Positions 56,001-64,000 of a DNA stretch of 64,000 nucleotides are shown here, in pieces. The stretch comes from Niebla homalea. Its lineage: Eukaryota > Ascomycota > Lecanoromycetes > Lecanorales > Ramalinaceae. A model generated the notes under the pieces. It did no database searches. It saw only the letters and a program-made list of their open reading frames with translations, and was not told the origin of the DNA. The position numbers and the translations under genes were made by a program. Where the stretch lies: contig JAHGAU010000001.1 in the NCBI GenBank assembly GCA_019925105.1, positions 2,418,001 to 2,482,000 of the forward strand, written 5' to 3'. How positions within the stretch are numbered: position 1 is the stretch's first letter; the number at the start of each line of letters is the position of its first letter.

Positions 56001-57046
56001 ATGGCCAACAGAGGCTATGATGTTGTGGTCGATGTGGATGCTGAGGTATCAGGATCATTGCCCTTCGCCATTTCTGTGCCTGCTGATCTTTCTACTAGGG
56101 TGACTTAGGTCATACGGATCTTCAAGAAGACCTCGAATTTCATTCATCCAGTACTTGGTGCTCCCAGCTCTACCCTGACTTGACATCCTAAGCCTTTCAC
56201 AGACTTCAATGACCCTTCAAACCCCCGATCAAAAATCCTTCCCGACTCTTCAGCCCCATTTTCGAGTCAATCGCAAGGAGCGGTCTCCTCAAAACGGTTT
56301 CTCTGGACGCTTTCTTTCTACGCCCAATTCTTCGACGTAGATACATCCGAGGTCCTGCGCCGCTGCTATTCACCTCTCTACCCACGAGCTCCCTTCCTCG
56401 ATGTCCTCGATGGCAACCCAGATCTCTATGGCCCTTTCTGGATAGCTACAACGGTCGTCTTCATACTCTTCATCACTGGCACCATCAGCCAGTATCTGTC
56501 GCAAAACCATGACATCCATTTTGAATACAACTTCAGCTTGCTGTCTGGAGCAGCCGGCTTGATATATGGATATACAGCTTTTGTCCCGATTGGGCTTTGG
56601 GCTTGCCTAAAATGGTTCGGTGCTGAGAGTGCGACTCTAGTGGAGTGCTGGGCACTTTACGGATACGCAAACATCATATGGCTTCCTGTGGCTATCATCA
56701 GCTGGAGTCCTGTCAATTCCCTGAATTACGTCTTCGTCGCCGTTGGCTTTGCATGGAGCGTTTTCTTCCTAGTGAGGAACCTATGGCCTGTAATCAACGC
56801 GACGGATGCGAAGGTCAGTCGGGTATTGGTCATTGCCGTCATCGCGCTGCATGCGGGACTGGCTATTGCAATCAAGATCTTGTTCTTTGCGTGAGTCACT
56901 CGTGTTTCTTATTCGAGAGCAATCAGCTGAACATGTGCTCTATCAGGCATGGAAGTCTGGCAAACAAGGGTGCTGCGGTTGGGGACGAAGGCAAAGGCGA
57001 AGGCGAAACTTCAGAGAGGTTAATGAGGACATTGTTGAGGACGTGA
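56001..57046 (+). CDS. Yip1-domain protein, YIPF1/2-Yip5 type
   Basis: Exons 56001-56045, 56099-56150, 56203-56890 and 56947-57046 give 294 residues. The conserved block FYAQFFDVDTSEVLRRCYSP, then DLYGPFWIATTVVFILFITG opens the Yip1 domain. Further helices are SLLSGAAGLIYGYTAFVPIG, LYGYANIIWLPVAIISWSP, NYVFVAVGFAWSVFFLVRNL and VLVIAVIALHAGLAIAIKIL. Yip5/YIPF1-2 bind Rab GTPases at the Golgi. The first two exons encode only 32 residues (MANRGYDVVVDVDAE, GDLGHTDLQEDLEF); their splice sites are in phase and the reading fits. The last exon adds a hydrophilic tail after the final helix. Confidence 0.88.
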
Positions 57047-57464
57047 TCATTATTCCTTTGCATGTCATGTTCTCTTGCTTTGTACATTAGATACCCTAGC
57101 ATTCATATCACACTGGCCTGAACCGTATGTATCATGGAGCAGCATAGAAATGTTCCAATAATGCACCTTGGTCAGGAAGGTCTATCGGCTATGTTCTTCT
57201 ATGAGAATGCTGTTCACACCAGGCCAGAAGGTTTTTTGGTGGGAGAGGTAAGAGGGGTCTCGGAGGCTTGACTTGAAAACCGAAAATCGATTTGCCCGCA
57301 ACCTCCGCCGCACACAACAAGCATCGCCCCAACGATGACACTTGCAGCGACTACCACAAAGACACTTACCTCCTCACAGCCTTTCCACACTGTAGAAAGG
57401 TCTCTGTCACAGTCTTCGAGGCCCCAAAATCTCCTATACCACGCTTCAGATCCCCTGTGTCGCT
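57047..57464. other. Intergenic, eIF5B promoter
   Basis: 3' flank of the Yip1-domain gene and promoter/5' UTR of eIF5B. No gene seen. Confidence 0.5.
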
Positions 57465-60400
57465 ATGGCTCCCAAGAAGAAGGGAAATAAGAAGGGCGGC
57501 GATGACTGGGAGGCAGAGGCGCTAGGAGACGGCCCTGATCCTATTGCAGCTGCGACCCAGGATGCCAAAGCTGCAGACGTCGCGAAAGATGTTGAAGAGG
57601 ACGATGCTACTGGAGGTGGTGGCGGTCTTCTAGCCGCGCTGAAAAAGAACAAGCAGAATAAGAAGAAGAAGGGCAAGGTCGTGGAGGATGATCTCCCGGA
57701 GGGCGATGATATGGCAGCTGAGAATGGCATGATAGGGTTCGCCAATGAGGATCCCGTGAATGATGCGAAAGCAGCGGAAGAAGCCAACGCAGATGATTTG
57801 TTTGCAGCCCCAGCTGCCAAAGGCAAAGGTGGCAAAGGAAAGCCTGGCAAGAAGGACGCACCTGCTCAAGAGGATCTGGATGGCTCGGAAGCCGAAGGTG
57901 GTGGCTTGAAGAGCAAGAAGGAAAAGGAGAAGGAGAAGAAGGAGAGGGAAAAGCAAAGAAAGAAGGAACAGGTATGTCAGACTCGAGTCCTCCATGAGAG
58001 CCAAGACAAGGGCCGACAAAAGCTAAACTATCCCGTTCGCTGTAGGCAGCCAAGAAGAAGACGACACCAGCACCGGTATCAGCGCCAAAGACGGAACCAG
58101 AGAAACCTACCCCAGCGGCCAAGACAGAGGCAACGCCAGCTGCTGATAGCGGAAAGGCTGGCAAGAAGAAGGTCCCCGCAGCATTAGCTGCACTGCAGAA
58201 GCAACAGGAGCAATTGCGAAAGCAGCAAGAAGACAAAGAAAGGGCTGATGCAGAAGAAAGAGCTCGTATCGAGGAAGAGGAGCGTTTGGCGGCCGAGGAA
58301 GAGAAGAAGAAGGAAGAGGCTCGGCAAAGGAGAAAAGAGAGGGAGAAGGAAAAGAAAGAACAGCTCAAGAAAGAGGGCAAGCTACTGACCCCGGCCCAAA
58401 AAGAGCAACAACGGCGAAACGAAATGAAACGACAACAGATGATGAATGCGGGCATGAAAGTTGCCGGTATGGAAGAGGAGCCGGCTGAGAAGAAGAAACC
58501 TGTGTACGATAGTAAAAAGAAGAAGGGCCCTAAAAAGTCTCCTGAGGAAATCAAAGCTGAAGAAGACAAGATCGCCGCTGAAGCAGAAGCTAAGCGACAA
58601 GCCGAAGAAGCCGAAAAGATGGCAGGAGAGGAGAGAGTAAGGGCTGAGGCCGAGGCTGAGGCTGTTGAAGCTGCGAAAGAAGAGTCGGAGGATGATGACT
58701 TGGATGACTGGGAGAAGGCGGCTGATGCAGGAGATATCCAAGTCAAAGAAAGCTGGGAAGACTCAGATGAGGATGACAAACCAGAAATTACAAAGCAGAT
58801 GGACGCAATCGCTCCATCGAAGGTTCCCCCAAAGACTAATGGTGTTCACACAGCAATGCCATCTCGACCTAAGCCGCAATCCAAGTCTGCGAACCAGGAC
58901 GACTCAGAGTCTGAAAGTGAGGACTCCGAAGATGAAACGACAACGGCAACCCAGACAGCTGCGGCGCAAAAGAAGGCCGAGCTGGCTGCTCGACGGAAGC
59001 AGGTGCATGAGCAGGCGCTTGCTGCGAGATCAAAGGATAACCTGCGATCGCCAATTTGTTGTATCTTAGGCCACGTTGATACTGGGAAGACCAAGTTGCT
59101 GGACAAGGTCCGCCAAACGAACGTACAAGAGGGAGAAGCTGGAGGTATCACGCAACAGATTGGAGCAACATATTTCCCTGTGGATGCGCTACAAACAAAG
59201 ACCGAGGTGGTCAATAAAGATGGCAAGTTCGAATTCAAGGTACCTGGACTGCTGGTCATAGACACTCCCGGACACGAGTCCTTCACTAACCTACGATCTC
59301 GAGGATCTTCGCTCTGTAATATAGCAATTCTTGTGGTCGATATCATGCATGGATTGGAGCCACAGACGCTGGAATCCATGAGGCTACTACGTGATCGCAA
59401 GACACCCTTCATTGTCGCCCTCAACAAAATCGACCGTCTTTACGGTTGGAAGAAAATTGACAACAACGGCTTTGTCGACAGTCTAGCACAACAAAACAAA
59501 GGTGTACAGAATGAATTCAGGGATCGACTCAACAAGACGAAAGTCGCATTTGCTGAACAAGGCTTCAACTCCGAGCTCTTCACCGAAAATAAGTCAATGG
59601 CAAAGAATGTATCTCTAGTACCCACATCTGCGGTAACAGGCGAGGGTATCCCGGATATGCTCAAGCTCCTCGTCTCGCTCACACAAGAGCGTATGACCAA
59701 CCAGCTCATGTACCTTTCTGAAGTTGAATGTACTGTTCTGGAGGTCAAGGTCATAGAAGGGTTGGGGACCACGATAGACGTAGTGCTATCCAACGGTGTC
59801 TTACGAGAAGGTGACCGCATAGTACTCTGTGGCCTCAATGGGGCAATTGCCACGAATATCCGGGCATTACTTACTCCAGCCCCTCTAAAAGAATTGCGTC
59901 TAAAGTCCCAGTATGTCCACAATCAGGAGTGCAAAGCCTCGCTAGGTGTAAAGATTGCCGCCAACGATCTTGAAAATGCCATTGCGGGCTCTCGTCTCCT
60001 GGTCGTCAAGAATTCAGACGAAGAGGAAGACCTGGAGGAGGAAGTCATGTCCGATATCGAAAACCTGCTCTCAAGGGTCTCCCGAACAGGTCGCGGCGTC
60101 TCAGTCCAAGCATCGACCCTAGGCTCCCTCGAGGCCCTCCTCGAATTCCTCAAAGTCTCCAAGATCCCCGTTGCCAACATCTCCATTGGCCCCGTCTACA
60201 AGCGGGATGTCATGTCCGCAGGCGTCATGCTCGAGAAGGCGCGCGAATACGCCGTCATGCTCTGCTTCGATGTGAAAGTCGACAAGGAAGCGCAAGCTTA
60301 CGCGGACGAGCAAGGTGTCAAGATCTTCACCGCAGACATCATCTATCACCTATTTGACGACTTTACCAAACACATGGCGCAGCTGGCGGAGCAGAAGAAG

Positions 60401-60930
60401 GAGGAAAGCAAGTTCCTCGCTGTGTTCCCATGCGTGCTGCAGCCAATCGCTGTGTTTATGAAGAAAGATCCGATTTTGGTGGGCGTAGATGTCACGGACG
60501 GGATCTTGAAGCTGCACACGCCCATTGCAGCTGTCAAGACGAATAGTATCACGGGCGTCAAAGAAGTTGTCAGCGTGGGTAGAGTGTAAGCTTCACCCTC
60601 TCCTTTTCTTCCCCCAACGTCCGTCGTCTCCATCATCCATCCCTGCCACCCTTAGTCAACCAATCATCTCACATTTTGTCCAACAGGACCTCCATCGAAC
60701 GCGAACACAAAGCCATCCCCAACGCCAAAAAGGGCTCCACCTCCGTCGCGGTCAAGATCGAAGGCGCCAATCAACCGCTCTACGGTCGCCACCTCGAGGA
60801 AAAGGACACCCTCTACTCGATGATCTCGCGGCAGAGCATCGACACGCTAAAGGAGTTCTACCGTGCCGATGTCAGCAATGAGGAGTGGTTGCTCATCAAG
60901 AAGTTGAAGCCGCTGTTTGATGTGCCGTAG
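57465..60930 (+). CDS. FUN12: Translation initiation factor eIF5B
   Basis: Exons 57465-57971, 58046-60585 and 60687-60930 (introns 74 and 101 bp) give 1,096 residues. The first 500 residues are highly charged, Lys/Glu-rich and coiled ([17 protein letters not shown]). The GTPase domain starts near residue 510 with G1 [15 protein letters not shown], then [13 protein letters not shown] (switch 1), G3 DTPGHESF and G4 NKIDR. Domains II-IV follow, ending [20 protein letters not shown] and [20 protein letters not shown], which binds eIF1A. eIF5B catalyses joining of the 60S subunit. The second intron's donor lies in GGTAGAGT|GTAAGC and restores [14 protein letters not shown]. Confidence 0.95.
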
Positions 60931-61267
60931 TAGGCAGCGTTTTGGCGTGTGACAAGGGCTGAGTGAAGATGATGTACGTAAGGTCTCGCCCAGGAGGGTA
61001 CCAATTGATATGAATAGACATGTTTTGCGTGCATACGCCCATGAGGGATAGGGATGGTTGCGATTCGGCTAGATTAAATTGTACATAGGAAATATGAGAC
61101 CAATGTCATGTTCAACCAACTCGTTCGATTCCTTGAATCATAGGGAGTGGCTCCTTGTCATTCTTACGGGGATGTGGAGATTCATTCTAGCATGCCATGC
61201 GTTCAACTAAATACGTTGTCCTGGGTTTCCATACACAATATGTACAAAAGCGTCTATATTTTACAAA
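60931..61267. other. Convergent 3' flanks
   Basis: Between eIF5B and the PPR gene. Nothing recognised. Confidence 0.5.
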
Positions 61268-64000
61268 TCAGTGGTTACTACCACCTGGACCTGCTTCAGG
61301 GTCTTCAGGGTCAACACCCAGAATCGTCTGCTGCTCGTGATCGTTTGTCATCGGCATGCCACGGACGGCTTCAAGCGTCCTATGCGCCCTCCCACTTTCC
61401 AATAGCTCCTGAACACCAGGCTTCCGGTGCCGTGACTCCCTCTGGATGCCCAGATCGATGAACGCCTTCGTCAACCATACAAAAGTCTTGTAGGTCGGTG
61501 CTCTCCCCTTGACTCTCATATTAGCTTTCGCCATGCCCTTGAAAATCCACTTCATTTTATAGCGAAGACCCATGTCTTTCCAGGAAGTCCACGCATGGAT
61601 GAGCTCGGACTCGCATCTCGCAAGGGCAAGGATCTTGTGGTGATGAGTGGGGGAAGCGCAGAGGTATTGGATGTAGGCGTTCCAGTTGCGGTGATTGAGA
61701 TCGTAACCATCGCGAAGGAGTTCGTTGACCACGTCAATCATGTCCTGGAAGCGCTGCTGGTCGTAGAGGTAATCGATGTAGTGCTGCAGCGGCAGATTAA
61801 TGATGTGACGGCGTGCAAAGAGGACCCAGTCTGGTTCAGACAGATCTTTTGCGGACTCTTTACGTGCTAGACCCTCGCACTTGTCAAGCGTAAGGTACCA
61901 GCATCTTTCGATTTCCTCCGCGTTGCCGCCACGGATGTGGGCCACCAGAAGAGCAGACAGGATGCGTAGCGGCGGCGACTGTGCAATGTCCCGATGACTG
62001 AACTCCGAAGCCGTCTTGACATAAGCGTCATACATCTTCGCAACATTGACAACGTCTCCGGTTGAGCCGTGCAGGTAGGTGAGATGCTCAAAGAAGTTGG
62101 CAATGAATGCTTCGTCTAGCCGGTCAGGTTGGACGTATTTTGCAGGCACTGAGGAGCCCAGTTGAGATCGATCAATTGTGCCAACAATCTGCTCGAATAC
62201 TTGGCGTGCGTTGGGGAACTCCTGATACCCACCAGACACATCATCATCCTCATCCTTATCTACACGAGCGGCCGCGCGGATGAGGATGTTTTGGGTGGTG
62301 ATTGTTGGCTTCAGCCCCCTGTCGAGCATCTTCTGATAGATGGAAAAGGCAGATCGGTAGGCCGTCTTTCCCTTGGTGCGAAGAAATCCCTCCATAATTG
62401 CTCCATAATGTAGAACAGTAGGTTTTAACCCCAGTCTGGGCATAACCTTCTCAAGGATTTGGATTCCACTTTCCGGTAACTTCATAATACATAAGCAGGT
62501 GATTAACGAAGAGTAGGTCCATGTATCATCTGGCACTGCGGCCTCACGCATTCGCGCGTGGAGAGTCTGAACCTTGCGAATGTCGCCCCGAAAAGCATAA
62601 GCATTGATAAGCATATTCCACATGCGCGTGCGAGAGCCTAGCATTTCTGAAGCAAGAGATTCTTCAATGATCTCTTCAGCTTCAGTAAGACGGCCACTCT
62701 TGATGTTCGCAAGCACCTGGAGGTTCAGCATGGTCACGGTTTTCTCAGCGCCGTTCTTTTGAGCCATCTCCAAAACAGCTTGTGATGCATCAAGATCCCC
62801 TCGCCTACTGTACAGCAGCATGAGCGCAAAGTAGGATTCTTCATTAGGCTCGAATTTTTCTTGCTTTAATCTCTCGAACCATGCCCAAGCGTTCTCTGCA
62901 TCGCCAACTCGAGAGAATGTTTTGATGATAAGGTTGTAACAAGCCAAATTAGGGACGCATCCATACCGATACTGAATGTCGGTCAAAGCCGAGATAGCTT
63001 TCTCTGGATCTGCCCTCCGATAGTGAACCGTAATGCATTGTTGGAATATCCTCAAATCTCTCGACCGTGGATGATCAGTGATGAAAAACCCGAGAATTTT
63101 GGCTACAGATGCAGCTTCACCAGCGCGTGCGAACGTGTGCATAAGCCGTTCGTATGTCATGTGATCAAGCTTGCCATATTGTGTCCGTAGACAGCCAAGC
63201 AGCTCGAAAGTTACGGTTGGGCTTTCGGATCGCAAATCTATGTCCAGAAGCTCTCTAAGCAAGCTTTGGTCGAACTTGACTCCAGGATTCGAGATCCAAG
63301 TGTCCCTGAAATCGTTCAGGGCTAGCTGCTGACAGTTGTGCTTACGAGATGAAATAAGTTGTTGTAGACCTAGATTGTGGAGTTCGCTTAATTTCGAGAC
63401 CTCTTCTCCCGTCTGCAATAGCTCTCTCGACATGTGGAGGAGAGACGATAAGTCTCCTGTGTCGGTACCATGACTGCCTGCCATCCTGAACGTTCGCTCC
63501 ATAAGTTCAACAGCAAGTCGACGCGCAGCCTTTATGTCTGTTGTGGTGTTCAGTTGCATTTCCTCGCTCATGACGTGTTTTGCGAATGAAATTACTCGCT
63601 TAAGCAGAAGTGGGTAGTTCAAAGCCTCAACACCAGCCCATATCCTCTCTTGAGTGTGGTAGAAGAATTGTGACTCCCAGAATGGGCGCAACAGCGCAAG
63701 AGCTATACTCCAATTCTCTTCAACGATCGCATGGCGAAGTATGGCAGCACCCCCTACAAGCGAACGAAGCTGGCGTAATCCCTCTTCGTGGATGGAGAGG
63801 GCGGTTCCTGGATCCTTGAGGCTCAAGGCTGCCCTTATAGCATAGTCGTAGTGAGTTACCTGGCGATGACCGATAGGAATAGCTTCAAAGAGGGCCAGTA
63901 GACGTTCTCGTCCAGCCTGATCGGGCGTACGAAATAGATATTGGAATAACTTGGCAAGTTCTTGAGCTGGAAGCACTCCGTGGAATTGCAATAGGTCCTG
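61268..64000 (-). CDS. Pentatricopeptide-repeat protein, probably mitochondrial (5' end outside window)
   Basis: The minus-strand frame is open to the right edge of the window with no ATG near it, so the N-terminus is missing; about 910 residues are present. The protein is built of tandem 35-residue helical pairs: CYNLIIKTFSRVGDAENAWA, SYFALMLLYSRRGDLDASQA, MWNMLINAYAFRGDIRKVQT, TYSSLITCLCIMKLPESGIQ and HYGAIMEGFLRTKGKTAYRS are clear PPR motifs. The C-terminal 300 residues are helical, with weaker repeats. Fungal proteins of this size and type, such as Neurospora cya-5 or yeast translational activators, bind mitochondrial mRNAs. The particular target cannot be read from the sequence. Confidence 0.85.
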   Translation of the reverse strand, partial: QDLLQFHGVLPAQELAKLFQYLFRTPDQAGRERLLALFEAIPIGHRQVTHYDYAIRAALSLKDPGTALSIHEEGLRQLRSLVGGAAILRHAIVEENWSIALALLRPFWESQFFYHTQERIWAGVEALNYPLLLKRVISFAKHVMSEEMQLNTTTDIKAARRLAVELMERTFRMAGSHGTDTGDLSSLLHMSRELLQTGEEVSKLSELHNLGLQQLISSRKHNCQQLALNDFRDTWISNPGVKFDQSLLRELLDIDLRSESPTVTFELLGCLRTQYGKLDHMTYERLMHTFARAGEAASVAKILGFFITDHPRSRDLRIFQQCITVHYRRADPEKAISALTDIQYRYGCVPNLACYNLIIKTFSRVGDAENAWAWFERLKQEKFEPNEESYFALMLLYSRRGDLDASQAVLEMAQKNGAEKTVTMLNLQVLANIKSGRLTEAEEIIEESLASEMLGSRTRMWNMLINAYAFRGDIRKVQTLHARMREAAVPDDTWTYSSLITCLCIMKLPESGIQILEKVMPRLGLKPTVLHYGAIMEGFLRTKGKTAYRSAFSIYQKMLDRGLKPTITTQNILIRAAARVDKDEDDDVSGGYQEFPNARQVFEQIVGTIDRSQLGSSVPAKYVQPDRLDEAFIANFFEHLTYLHGSTGDVVNVAKMYDAYVKTASEFSHRDIAQSPPLRILSALLVAHIRGGNAEEIERCWYLTLDKCEGLARKESAKDLSEPDWVLFARRHIINLPLQHYIDYLYDQQRFQDMIDVVNELLRDGYDLNHRNWNAYIQYLCASPTHHHKILALARCESELIHAWTSWKDMGLRYKMKWIFKGMAKANMRVKGRAPTYKTFVWLTKAFIDLGIQRESRHRKPGVQELLESGRAHRTLEAVRGMPMTNDHEQQTILGVDPEDPEAGPGGSNH

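Noticed and set aside
57607..58779. 390-codon Ser-rich minus-strand frame
   Set aside because: Antisense of the Lys/Glu-rich N-terminal region of eIF5B; the Ser/Phe composition mirrors GAA/AAG codons.

Overview
This window comes from the nuclear genome of a filamentous ascomycete (Pezizomycotina). The evidence is dense genes on both strands, many short introns (mostly 45-80 bp, GT-AG, often with a CTAAC/CTGAC-like branch site), a RID-type cytosine methyltransferase, an ERG5 sterol desaturase, an eL14 and a ubiquitin-eL40 gene of fungal type, and several proteins known only from filamentous fungi. A dothideomycete-like species is plausible but not shown. I recognise no virus, prophage, CRISPR array, biosynthetic cluster or intact transposon, and I saw no tRNA or rRNA gene by eye.

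Layout. 0-13 kb: a UBA-domain protein, a small cupin, a zinc-finger/DUF3237 fusion, a minisatellite, a large unrecognised coiled-coil protein, the remnant of a DUF6601-type membrane protein, and a protein with a His...Asn-Cys-Gln signature suggesting a papain-like fold. 12.8-22.9 kb (mostly minus strand): an Atos/DUF4210 homologue, the RID methyltransferase, a mitochondrial rhodanese on the plus strand, the ERG5 P450 and a four-helix membrane protein. 23-28 kb: housekeeping genes (eL14, NAC alpha, ATP synthase subunit d) and two small unknown proteins. 28-34 kb is gene-poor and holds two broken genes and little else. 34-49 kb: an MSC7-type aldehyde dehydrogenase, a 64-residue hydrophobic protein with a strong hairpin just after its stop, an F-box-like protein, SRP receptor alpha, YIF1, a GPCR-RGS fusion, CHS5, and ubiquitin-eL40. 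49-64 kb: a large beta-propeller protein of the DDB1/CPSF160 type, a TBC1D20/GYP8-like RabGAP, a Yip5-like protein, eIF5B, and a PPR protein cut by the window edge.

Functional themes. Many genes between 34 and 57 kb serve the ER and early secretory pathway (SRP receptor alpha, YIF1, the Yip5-like protein, the TBC1D20-like GAP, CHS5, the ER-anchored dehydrogenase). A second group serves translation (eL14, NAC alpha, eL40, eIF5B). I see this as coincidental grouping of housekeeping genes, not an operon-like unit. Exon limits were worked out by hand from splice signals, reading phase and known family sequence; most spliced models close in phase. The least certain parts are the ERG5 C-terminus, the second exon of the small gene at 27.6-28.1 kb, and the two frame breaks in the gene at 30.0-31.1 kb.
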